Source of the DNA: Bacteroidota bacterium | GTDB lineage: Bacteria; Bacteroidota; Bacteroidia; Chitinophagales; BACL12 | Reading direction: 5' to 3' | DNA length: 41,889 nt | Assembly: GCA_016124275.1 (NCBI GenBank) | Contig: WGOA01000083.1 | Location: 1 to 41,889 of the forward strand | Shown here: piece after piece, positions 34,616-41,889 of the stretch | How the letters are laid out: every line of letters begins with the position of its first letter | Numbering within the stretch: the first letter of the stretch is position 1 | Made by a program: the position numbers and the translations under genes | Notes under the pieces: generated by a model | Seen by the model: only the letters and a program-made list of their open reading frames with translations | Databases searched by the model: none | What the model was told of the DNA's origin: nothing

Positions 34616-35917
34616 CTAAGCCGGAGACAACTGCTGGGGTTCCCGGATCTCCCGCCAAACAATCCAACCGGTGAGAACGGCGGAGGCAACCAGCCAGGCG
34701 GCCACAAGGCCTGAACCAAACGGCAGCAGCGATTCAATGCCAAACCAGGTTCCCCCGAGTGCCACCATGATGCCGATACCGGCAGCGGATTTGAGCAGCT
34801 CCAGCCATGCGACATGGGCACTCCGGTCCATGAGGGTGCTGTAACTGAAAATGGCGAAAACGATGAAGACCCCGTAGGTGAGCATGCCCGCAAAGCCCCA
34901 GGCTTCCTGAATGGCCGCAATGTTGCCAAAAAAGAACAAGAGCAACAGGTTGTTGACGATCAACTGCGCATAGCTGAACCCCAGGAGGAGCGGAGAAGCT
35001 GCCGTTTCATACTTTTCCTGTGCGTAGGGATCCTGAAGCACCTGTACGGGAAATTTCTGCGCCACATCGGCTGGCCGCCAGCCCGTTGGCTTGAACCAAA
35101 GGCAGATTTTATCCAGCCAGTTGCGGGTGTGCCAGGTGTCTTTGAACATCAAGGCCATGTGCTGGAAATTGATCAGGATCGGGTTCCAGGTATGCACGGG
35201 TCGCTTGACGCCATACACCGCCTTTACCTCCGGCAATTCCTCCTGAAAGGTGCCGAACAGCTTGTCCCAAACAATGAAAATCTGGCTGTAATTCTTGTCC
35301 AGGTATTCGGGGTTAATGGCGTGGTGCACGCGGTGGTGGCTGGGCGTAACGAGCACATGCTCCAGCCAGCCCATGCGGTTAATGTATTGGGTGTGGTACC
35401 AGAACTGGGCAAACAGGTGGAAGGGCGCCAATACGGCGATCACCACATCCGGTACACCCAGCAGGGCCGCGGGCAGCAGAAACACAACGCCCCAATTGGT
35501 AAAGTGCGAAATTTCCTGGCGCAGTGCGCAGGCCAGGTTGAACTCTTCAGAGCTGTGGTGCACGATATGAGTATTCCAAAGCACATTGATTTCATGGGCC
35601 AGCCGGTGGCCGATGTAGCCGGCCAGGTCCAGCGCAATAAACCCGGCAATCCAGGCCCACCAGGGAACGTCGGAAGGGCTTTGGACGTTCCAATGCCAAA
35701 GGCCTATTTTGCTTTCGAGCCAGGCATAACTGAGAACCACAAACGTAAGCCCAAGCACCTGTTTGATGATGTTGGTCATGCCGGAACTCAGGCTTGAAAT
35801 GGTGTCCATGTGCCGGTAGTGCAGCACGCCTTTGTACCAGCCCCACGCGTTTTCAAGCAGGATGAGCAGCACAAAACCGGGAATGGCGTACAAGAGGATT
35901 TCGCCGAAGGATTCCAT
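34616..35917 (-). CDS. Sterol desaturase / AGMO-like fatty acid hydroxylase
   Basis: 433 residues from ATG 35917; the frame continues to 36019, but a promoter element at 35954-35961 lies inside that stretch. This is a polytopic membrane di-iron enzyme. The histidine boxes are visible: HRLAH (104-108), HIVHH (117-121, followed by SSEEFNLACALRQ) and HHRVHH (194-199), plus other His near 175 and 187. The phrase HxVHHSSEExNLxxALRQ is closest to alkylglycerol monooxygenase (TMEM195/AGMO)-like members, so ether-lipid or fatty-acid hydroxylation is plausible. The C-terminal 130 residues add about four more helices (LIVNNLLLLFFFG, MLTYGVFIVFAIFSY, LVASAVLTGWIVW). Divergent from a fatty acid desaturase gene. 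Confidence 0.88.
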   Translation of the reverse strand: MESFGEILLYAIPGFVLLILLENAWGWYKGVLHYRHMDTISSLSSGMTNIIKQVLGLTFVVLSYAWLESKIGLWHWNVQSPSDVPWWAWIAGFIALDLAGYIGHRLAHEINVLWNTHIVHHSSEEFNLACALRQEISHFTNWGVVFLLPAALLGVPDVVIAVLAPFHLFAQFWYHTQYINRMGWLEHVLVTPSHHRVHHAINPEYLDKNYSQIFIVWDKLFGTFQEELPEVKAVYGVKRPVHTWNPILINFQHMALMFKDTWHTRNWLDKICLWFKPTGWRPADVAQKFPVQVLQDPYAQEKYETAASPLLLGFSYAQLIVNNLLLLFFFGNIAAIQEAWGFAGMLTYGVFIVFAIFSYSTLMDRSAHVAWLELLKSAAGIGIMVALGGTWFGIESLLPFGSGLVAAWLVASAVLTGWIVWREIREPQQLSPA

Positions 35918-35953
35918 GAGAGAGGGGAGAGGGATTTTTGGAATTTCCTTTTC

Positions 35954-35961
35954 TAAAGGTA
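35954..35961 (-). promoter_or_regulatory. -7 element TACCTTTA for the AGMO-like gene
   Basis: Reads TACCTTTA on the minus strand (plus-strand TAAAGGTA), one base off TAnnTTTG and 36 bases before the ATG at 35917. It supports that start over the longer open frame. Confidence 0.45.
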
Positions 35962-36153
35962 CTTTTTTTAGCGGACAGCTGCGCAAACCTCGCCGAACTT
36001 CGCCTGGCATTAGACGCATAAATTACCCTACCAGAAAGGGCTGCCGGTCCAAAGCGCGCCCGATCCGGCCGATTTTCGGCGCATCGGGTGGAAGATCAGC
36101 GCCTTTTCGGGTGTGCAACCGCTGGCCAGGTCTGGAAAACCCCCGGTTCAGCG

Positions 36154-36161
36154 TATCTTTG
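36154..36161 (+). promoter_or_regulatory. -7 promoter element TATCTTTG of the desaturase gene
   Basis: Exact TAnnTTTG 22 bases before the TTG at 36184. It makes the in-frame ATG at 36088, which lies upstream of it, an unlikely start. Confidence 0.55.
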
Positions 36162-36183
36162 CCAAATTGACGAAATCTATCCA

Positions 36184-37422
36184 TTGAGCACCACGCAGAC
36201 GCTTTCGCCAGAAAAAAGGCAACAATCAGAGCACGCAACAAGGCCTGAATTGGGGCAGCCATCAAACGCCAAAACAGTCGCCAAAACAGTCGCCGAAACA
36301 GTCGCCGAAAAGGTTGACGAAACAAGCGCCAAAACGGCTTCTCCGCCTTATGTCCGTTTCAACCGAAAGGACCCGCGGCAATTTCTTAAAGCGCTGAGGG
36401 AGAACGTTAATACGTATTTTGAGGAAAACAAAATAAGTCGGACGGCTGACTTTCGGATGGGCGTAAAAACAGCGGTGATGCTGTCCATGTTTTTTGCACC
36501 CCTCGCTTTGATTTATGCGGGAGTTTTGCCTGGAGCTTGGGCCCTGTTGTTGTATGCGGTTATGGGTCTGGGCACGGCAGGCATCGGTTTAGGTGTTATG
36601 CACGATGCCAACCACGGCTCGGTCTCTCGGCGCAAGTGGGTCAACGAAATGCTGGGCTACACCATGAATTTGGTCGGCGGCAGTTCCTTTACCTGGAAAA
36701 TCCAGCACAACCTGCTGCACCACAGCTACACCAACATTTACGAGCTGGATGAAGACATCCACGACAAGCCTTTTTTGCGGTTGAGCCCCCATGGCGTCGT
36801 CAAACCGCATCACCGTTTTCAGCATTTGTACGCGCTTGGTCTTTACTGCCTGGCCACCATCAGTTGGGTTACGCTCAAGGACTTTCGCCAATGGAACGAA
36901 TACCGGAAGAACGGATTAGCGGCAAAAGCCGGCTTTGAACCCCGCAAGGAGCTGATCATCATGAGCGTCACCAAGGCTTTATACTTCAGCCTGCTCTTGG
37001 TTTTGCCCATCGTATTGGGCGTCAATCCCTGGATTGCTGTGCTGGGTTTTGTATTGGCGCATGCCATTGCAGGGTTCATCATCACCACCATTTTTCAATT
37101 AGCCCACGTGGTGGAAGGGCCTGACCACTATGTGCCGCATCCCAGTGGCACCATGGAAAACACCTGGGCCATTCACCAATTGGGCACAACGGCCAATTTT
37201 GCATCGGGCAGTCCGGTAGTGACTTGGTTCACCGGAGGGCTAAACCACCAGGTTGAGCACCATTTGTTCCCGCACATAAGCCACGTGCATTACCGCAAGC
37301 TGAGCCACATTGTGCGCCAGACAGCCCGCGAATTTGACCTGCCCTATTACGAGTATTCCAGCCTCTGGACAGCCCTGAAGAGTCACCTGCGGGTGCTCAA
37401 GGCTCTCGGCCAGCCGGCCTGA
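36184..37422 (+). CDS. Fatty acid (linoleoyl-CoA type) desaturase
   Basis: 412 residues from TTG 36184, chosen because a TATCTTTG promoter element lies 22 bases upstream; the frame is open to ATG 36088. This is a membrane di-iron desaturase with all three His boxes: HDANHG (140-145), HNLLHH (175-180) and QVEHH (near 355, in GGLNHQVEHHLFPHISHVHY). The Gln in the third box is typical of front-end or linoleoyl-CoA desaturases. No cytochrome b5 domain is present, so an external electron donor is needed. Residues 29-52 are six 4-residue repeats (AKTV, AKTV, AETV, AEKV, DETS, AKTA). Probably adjusts membrane lipid unsaturation. Confidence 0.9.
   Translation: MSTTQTLSPEKRQQSEHATRPELGQPSNAKTVAKTVAETVAEKVDETSAKTASPPYVRFNRKDPRQFLKALRENVNTYFEENKISRTADFRMGVKTAVMLSMFFAPLALIYAGVLPGAWALLLYAVMGLGTAGIGLGVMHDANHGSVSRRKWVNEMLGYTMNLVGGSSFTWKIQHNLLHHSYTNIYELDEDIHDKPFLRLSPHGVVKPHHRFQHLYALGLYCLATISWVTLKDFRQWNEYRKNGLAAKAGFEPRKELIIMSVTKALYFSLLLVLPIVLGVNPWIAVLGFVLAHAIAGFIITTIFQLAHVVEGPDHYVPHPSGTMENTWAIHQLGTTANFASGSPVVTWFTGGLNHQVEHHLFPHISHVHYRKLSHIVRQTAREFDLPYYEYSSLWTALKSHLRVLKALGQPA
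36268..36339. repeat. 12-bp coding tandem repeat in the desaturase N-terminus
   Basis: Six 12-base units. The first two are identical (GCCAAAACAGTC at 36268-36279 and 36280-36291), and later copies diverge step by step. All are in frame. Confidence 0.88.
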
Positions 37423-37647
37423 TGCCAGAGCAGGCTCCAATTTTCGGCCTTCGCGACCCCTTTCGTCCAGCTTTGCGGCTAAACTTATCCACTTTGCTGC
37501 ACAGTGGTGGGTAAACATTCACCAGTTCCAAAGGCTGCTTGGTTAATTTGCGGCCTTGAGGTAGTTCGAAGGGCCTGGTTGGCTCAGGGCAGCGCCGCTG
37601 CTGTTCCCTCAACCCTGGTGCAATGAACGCTACCCCCTTCCCCCGCT

Positions 37648-39663
37648 ATGGCTGCAGAATTTAACAAGACCAAAAACACGCCGCAGATGGAGACGGCGTA
37701 CACCGAAGCCAACGTGCGCACGTTGGATTGGATTGAGCACATGCGGCTGCGTCCGGGCATGTACATCGGCAAACTGGGCGACGGCTCCAGTCCCGACGAC
37801 GGCATATACGTGTTGCTCAAGGAGGTGGTGGACAACGCTATTGACGAGTTCATGATGGGCTATGGCAAGCGCATTGACATCACGGTTGCTCCGGATTATG
37901 TCGAGGTTCGCGATTTTGGGCGGGGTATCCCGCTCGGAAAGGTCATCGACTGCGTCAGCAAAATGAACACGGGTGCCAAGTACGATTCCAAAGCGTTCCA
38001 GAAAGCGGTGGGGTTGAACGGCGTGGGCACCAAAGCCGTCAATGCGCTTTCGCGGAAGTTTACCGTCAGTGCCTTTCGCGAAGGCAAGGTCAAAACGGCC
38101 ATTTTTGAGCGCGGCATGCTGGTGGACGACCGGAAGATTGTAGCCAGCAGCGAGCCTGATGGCACCTACGTGCGCTTTGAACCGGACGAAACCATTTTCA
38201 AGCACTATCATTTTCGCCCGGAGTTTCTGGACGACCAGCTCTGGAACTACGCCTACCTCAATGCCGGCCTGACGCTGGCGTTCAACGGCCAAAAGATCTT
38301 GTCCAAAGATGGCCTGTTGGATTTGCTGCGGCGAAAATCAGACGAAGAGAGCATTCGCTACCCCATCATTCACCTGAAGGGCGACGACATCGAGGTGGCC
38401 TTGACGCACGGCAACCAATACGGCGAAGAGTACTATTCGTTTGTCAACGGCCAGAACACCACGCAGGGGGGCACGCACTTGACAGCTTTTCGCGAAGCCT
38501 TGGTCAAAGTCATCCGCGATTTTTACGGCAAGCAGTTTGAAACGTCAGATGTGCGGGCCTCCATCGTGGGCGCAGTGGCCATCCGGGTGCAGGAGCCGGT
38601 GTTTGAGTCGCAGACCAAGACCAAACTGGGCTCAACGCATTTGTGGCCGGAAGGTCCAGCCGTGCGAACGTTCATCAACGACTTCCTCAAAAAGGAACTG
38701 GACGGTTACCTGCACCGAAATCCCGACACAGCGCAGTCGCTGCTCAAACGCATTCAACAGAACGAACGAGAGCGCAAGGAGATTGCGGGCATCAAGAAAC
38801 TGGCCAACCAACGGGCCAAGACGGCAAACCTGCACAACAAAAAACTCCGCGATTGCCGCGTGCACTTCAGCGATCCGCGCAGTGGCAAAGACGAAGACCG
38901 CCGTCTGGATTCCATGATCTTTATTACGGAAGGTGATTCGGCTTCTGGTTCCATCACCAAAGCCCGCGATGTGCAAACTCAGGCGGTGTTCAGCTTGCGC
39001 GGCAAGCCGCTGAACTGTTACGGGCTCACCAAAAAGGTGGTGTACGAAAACGAGGAATTCAATTTGCTGCAACACGCCTTGAACATTGAAGATGGCCTTG
39101 AGGGCTTGCGCTTTAACCAGGTGGTGGTGGCCACTGATGCCGATGTGGATGGCATGCACATTCGCCTGTTGTTGCTCACGTTTTTCCTCCAATTCTTTCC
39201 TGATTTGGTTCGAAACGGGCACCTCTTCATTCTGGATACACCGCTTTTCCGGGTGCGCAACAAGCAGGAGACGCATTACTGTTACAGTGAAGAAGAAAAA
39301 CAAGCCGCATTGGCCAAGCTGGGTGCTAAAGCGGAAATCACGCGATTCAAGGGCCTGGGTGAAATTTCTCCGGACGAGTTTGGGCGCTTTATCGGGCAGG
39401 ACATTCGGCTGGAGCCCGTCATTTTGAACAAGGATTCCCCATTGGAGAAAACCCTGAGCTACTACATGGGCAAGAATACGCCGGAGCGCCAGCAGTTCAT
39501 CGTGGAAAACCTCCGTGTTGAAAAGGATTGGATTCCCCCAGGGGCAGCTTTGCCGGAACCGGGAACGGAACCCCAAATGGAACCGGGAATGGATCAGGAA
39601 GAGTCATTTGAACAGGAAAGAAGCCCGAAACGGTCACCCCGCAGATCGCGGGTAGCATCCTGA
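37648..39663 (+). CDS. parE: DNA topoisomerase IV subunit B (ParE)
   Basis: The ATPase subunit of topoisomerase IV, which unlinks daughter chromosomes. 671 residues. GHKL ATPase: Glu59/Asn63/Asp66 in [23 protein letters not shown] (88-97), and [14 protein letters not shown] (122-135). TOPRIM domain: [12 protein letters not shown] (Glu near 428), SLRGKPLN and DADVDGMH (near 495). The phrase [23 protein letters not shown] is typical of Bacteroidota ParE and differs from GyrB. The C-terminal ~35 residues are low-complexity ([17 protein letters not shown]). parC follows 37 bases later. TTAATTTG at 37543-37550 is a weak promoter candidate. Confidence 0.94.
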   Translation: MAAEFNKTKNTPQMETAYTEANVRTLDWIEHMRLRPGMYIGKLGDGSSPDDGIYVLLKEVVDNAIDEFMMGYGKRIDITVAPDYVEVRDFGRGIPLGKVIDCVSKMNTGAKYDSKAFQKAVGLNGVGTKAVNALSRKFTVSAFREGKVKTAIFERGMLVDDRKIVASSEPDGTYVRFEPDETIFKHYHFRPEFLDDQLWNYAYLNAGLTLAFNGQKILSKDGLLDLLRRKSDEESIRYPIIHLKGDDIEVALTHGNQYGEEYYSFVNGQNTTQGGTHLTAFREALVKVIRDFYGKQFETSDVRASIVGAVAIRVQEPVFESQTKTKLGSTHLWPEGPAVRTFINDFLKKELDGYLHRNPDTAQSLLKRIQQNERERKEIAGIKKLANQRAKTANLHNKKLRDCRVHFSDPRSGKDEDRRLDSMIFITEGDSASGSITKARDVQTQAVFSLRGKPLNCYGLTKKVVYENEEFNLLQHALNIEDGLEGLRFNQVVVATDADVDGMHIRLLLLTFFLQFFPDLVRNGHLFILDTPLFRVRNKQETHYCYSEEEKQAALAKLGAKAEITRFKGLGEISPDEFGRFIGQDIRLEPVILNKDSPLEKTLSYYMGKNTPERQQFIVENLRVEKDWIPPGAALPEPGTEPQMEPGMDQEESFEQERSPKRSPRRSRVAS

Positions 39664-39700
39664 TCAGCGAGCTTTCCAGGATTAGTTTTCGCAGCACACT

Positions 39701-41889
39701 ATGCCAAAGAAGAAAAAAGACGAGCAGGAAGACCAGGCCAAGGACCAGCCAAAGCGCCGAACCCGCGGGGAGGCCGCTTCGGACGAATCCGGGCATTCCA
39801 CCGCTGTTCCGGAGACCATCAAACCTTCCGTGTTTGTTTCCGGTTTGTACGAGGACTGGTTTCTGGAATACGCCAGCTATGTCATCATGGAGCGCGCCGT
39901 GCCCCATGTTTTGGATGGATTCAAGCCCGTTCAGCGCCGCATTTTGCACGCCTTGCGCGAAATGGACGATGGTCGCTTTCACAAGGTGGCCAATGCCATC
40001 GGGCAAACCATGCAGTACCACCCCCACGGCGATGCAGCCATCGGCGATGCTCTGGTCAACCTGGGGCAGAAGGAACTGCTGATCGATACCCAAGGCAACT
40101 GGGGCGATGTGCGGACGGGCGACGGCGCTGCCGCACCGCGCTACATTGAGGCTAAACTGAGCAAGTTTGCGCTCACCGTCACCTTCAACCCCAAGATTAC
40201 GGAGTGGCAGTTGAGCTACGACGGTCGAAAGAAGGAGCCGATTACCCTTCCCGCCAAGTTTCCTTTGCTTCTGGCCATGGGGGTCGAAGGGATTGCAGTG
40301 GGTCTGGCTACAAAAATTCTACCGCACAACTTTCGCGAACTCTGCAAAGCTTGCGTTAAAGTGCTGGAGGGCAAGCCAACCAGATTGCTTCCGGATTTTC
40401 CAACGGGCGGTATCGCCGACGTCAGCGATTACCAGCAAGGAAAACGCGGAGGCAAGGTCAGGGTGCGCGCCAGCATTGACATTCTGGATAAGAAAACTTT
40501 AGTTATCCGTGACATACCGTATGGTATTACGACGGCTACCCTAATGGATTCTATTGTCAAGGCCAGCGAAAAAGGCAAGATCAAGATCAAAAAGGTGGTG
40601 GACAATACCGCTGCTCTGGTAGAAATACTGGTAGAACTGGGCCCGGATGCCAGCCCGGAAGTAACCCTTGATGCGCTGTATGCCTTTACCAATTGCGAGG
40701 TGTCCATTTCGCCCAACGCCTGCGTCATTTTGGACGACAAGCCGCAGTTTCTCAGCGTGGACGAAATTTTGCGCATCAACGCGGAGCACACGCGCGAATT
40801 GCTGCGCCAGGAGCTGGAAATCCGCAAGCACGAGCTGGAAGAGAAATGGCATTTCGCCTCCCTTGAAAAGATTTTCATTGAGAACCGCATTTACCGGGAT
40901 ATCGAGGAGTGCGAGACCTGGGAGGCGGTCATTGAAGCCATTGATCGCGGGTTGGATCCTTTCAAGCCCAGTCTGAACCGCGAGGTTACCACCGACGATA
41001 TTGTTCGGCTCACGGAGATCAAAATCAAGCGCATCTCCAAATACGACAGCTTCAAAGCCGATGAACACCTCAAGCGCCTGGAAGAGGAGTTGGCCGAGGT
41101 CAAGCATCACCTCCGGCACCTGACGCCGTACGCCATCCAATGGTTTGAGAATCTGCTCAAGGATTTTGGCGAAGGGCGCGAACGCAGAACCCGGCTCCAG
41201 GACTTTGAAACCATTCAGGCGGTTGCCGTGGCGGCGGCCAACGCCCGGCTGTACGTGAACCGCGAAGAGGGTTTTATTGGCCATGGGATAAAGAAAGATG
41301 AATTTGTTGCAGAGTGTTCCGATTTGGATGACATTGTTGTTCTACGCAAGGACGGCGTGTTGGTGGTCACCCGCATTGCCGAAAAGAAGTTTGTAGGCAA
41401 GGACATCCTACATGTGGGGGTTTGGAAGAAAAACGACGACCGGACCACCTATAACTTAATTTATGCTGATGTAGGCGCTGGCCGCAATTACGCCAAGCGT
41501 TTCCAGGTCACGGCCATTACCCGGGACAAAGAGTATCCGCTCGGCGCTTCAGACAAAACCAAAGTCCTTTACTTGACCGCCAATCCCAACGGCGAGTCGG
41601 AGGTGGTGCAAATTCAACTCGCACCCGGGGTGCGTGCACACACCAAGACTTTTGACTACGACTTCGCGGAGCTGGAAGTAAAGGGCCGTTCGTCCAAGGG
41701 CAACATTGTGAGCAAGTACGCCATCCGCAAAGTGACCCGAAAAGAGATTGGCACTTCGACCCTGGGAGGCCGGGCAATCTGGCTGGACGAATCGGTGGGT
41801 AGGCTCAACACGGAAGGCCGTGGATTGCCCTTGGGCGAATTCGACACAGGCGATCAGCTTTTGGCCATTTACCGCGACGGAACCTGTGA
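39701..41889 (+). CDS. parC: DNA topoisomerase IV subunit A (ParC), 3' end outside window
   Basis: The frame from ATG 39701 stays open to the last base, so 729 codons are visible and the stop lies beyond. The TGA at 41887-41889 is out of frame. A basic and acidic N-terminal tail (PKKKKDEQEDQ) precedes the breakage-reunion domain: LYEDWFLEYASYVIMERAVPHVLDGFKPVQRRILHA, MQYHPHGDAAIGDALV, and the DNA-cleaving Tyr148 in APRYIEAKLS. A coiled-coil tower segment (HTRELLRQELEIRKHELEEKWH, LKRLEEELAEVKHHLRH) and the start of C-terminal beta-propeller blades (DLDDIVVLRKDGVLVVTRIAEKKF) follow. Operon partner of parE. Confidence 0.93.
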   Translation, partial: MPKKKKDEQEDQAKDQPKRRTRGEAASDESGHSTAVPETIKPSVFVSGLYEDWFLEYASYVIMERAVPHVLDGFKPVQRRILHALREMDDGRFHKVANAIGQTMQYHPHGDAAIGDALVNLGQKELLIDTQGNWGDVRTGDGAAAPRYIEAKLSKFALTVTFNPKITEWQLSYDGRKKEPITLPAKFPLLLAMGVEGIAVGLATKILPHNFRELCKACVKVLEGKPTRLLPDFPTGGIADVSDYQQGKRGGKVRVRASIDILDKKTLVIRDIPYGITTATLMDSIVKASEKGKIKIKKVVDNTAALVEILVELGPDASPEVTLDALYAFTNCEVSISPNACVILDDKPQFLSVDEILRINAEHTRELLRQELEIRKHELEEKWHFASLEKIFIENRIYRDIEECETWEAVIEAIDRGLDPFKPSLNREVTTDDIVRLTEIKIKRISKYDSFKADEHLKRLEEELAEVKHHLRHLTPYAIQWFENLLKDFGEGRERRTRLQDFETIQAVAVAAANARLYVNREEGFIGHGIKKDEFVAECSDLDDIVVLRKDGVLVVTRIAEKKFVGKDILHVGVWKKNDDRTTYNLIYADVGAGRNYAKRFQVTAITRDKEYPLGASDKTKVLYLTANPNGESEVVQIQLAPGVRAHTKTFDYDFAELEVKGRSSKGNIVSKYAIRKVTRKEIGTSTLGGRAIWLDESVGRLNTEGRGLPLGEFDTGDQLLAIYRDGTC

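Noticed and set aside
34814-35797. 327-codon plus-strand open frame opposite the AGMO-like gene
   Set aside because: Antisense to the histidine-box enzyme; the encoded sequence shows no family features.
37485-37493. TTATCCACT, one base from a DnaA box, upstream of parE
   Set aside because: Single near-match without further boxes, an AT-rich unwinding region or dnaA/dnaN neighbours; no support for an origin.
38632-39576. 314-codon minus-strand open frame opposite parE
   Set aside because: Antisense of the TOPRIM region of ParE; not a gene.
41887-41889. TGA at the very end of the window as a parC stop codon
   Set aside because: It is out of frame with the ATG at 39701; the parC frame reads through as ACC TGT GA. 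and continues beyond the window.

Overview
The window reads as a chromosomal segment of a Bacteroidota bacterium, possibly of the Saprospiria/Chitinophagia type (the class is a guess). Several things point to the phylum: proteins ending in type IX secretion (T9SS) sorting domains, start-proximal TAnnTTTG promoter elements in place of E. coli-like -10 boxes, almost no Shine-Dalgarno sequences, an OstA-like/MlaD/amidase/LptD envelope cluster, and a parE-parC pair of Bacteroidota type. Base composition looks moderately GC-rich. I see no rRNA, tRNA, CRISPR array, insertion sequence or prophage.

Layout. (1) Positions 1-6551 hold three large secreted proteins. The first is cut by the window edge, the second has a complete T9SS signature, and the third is broken by an apparent one-base insertion near 4135. 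(2) Positions 6944-8907, minus strand, hold phoH and purC, overlapping by 4 bases. (3) Positions 9079-13320, plus strand, hold a divergent SAM-hydrolase-like protein that lacks the expected catalytic triad, an ABM-domain protein, aroB and aroA of the shikimate pathway, and a YkgJ-type cysteine-cluster protein. (4) Positions 13292-20752 form an envelope-biogenesis block: OstA-like, MlaD-like and SPOR-amidase genes on the minus strand, with an LptD-like gene diverging. (5) Positions 20828-22683, minus strand, hold a DUF4197 lipoprotein and an exported DsbD-gamma-like thioredoxin-fold protein without its CxxC. (6) Positions 22868-26565 hold cinA, a 2-oxoacid dehydrogenase E2, and a sulfotransferase-like gene overlapping E2 by one base. 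(7) Positions 26572-33253 form a TetR-controlled efflux operon: operator palindrome, TetR, periplasmic adaptor, and one 1510-residue protein joining an RND pump to a TolC-like outer-membrane factor. (8) Positions 33477-37422 hold a membrane class III nucleotide cyclase, an AGMO-like fatty acid hydroxylase, and a divergent linoleoyl-CoA-type desaturase. (9) Positions 37648-41889 hold topoisomerase IV subunits parE and parC, the latter cut by the window end.

The most notable object is the RND-TolC fusion. After the twelfth pump helix comes a cytoplasmic linker, then an internal signal-peptide-like segment ending in an ARA-Q site, then a full outer-membrane-factor domain. Adaptor, pump and channel are therefore encoded by two genes, and the pump-channel protein may be cleaved after export. 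A second theme is short in-frame tandem repeats (12, 24 or 36 bp) inside or at the ends of otherwise conserved genes. A third is conserved folds that have lost their textbook catalytic residues: the SAM-hydrolase-like protein, the thioredoxin-like protein, and the base-recognition positions of the cyclase.
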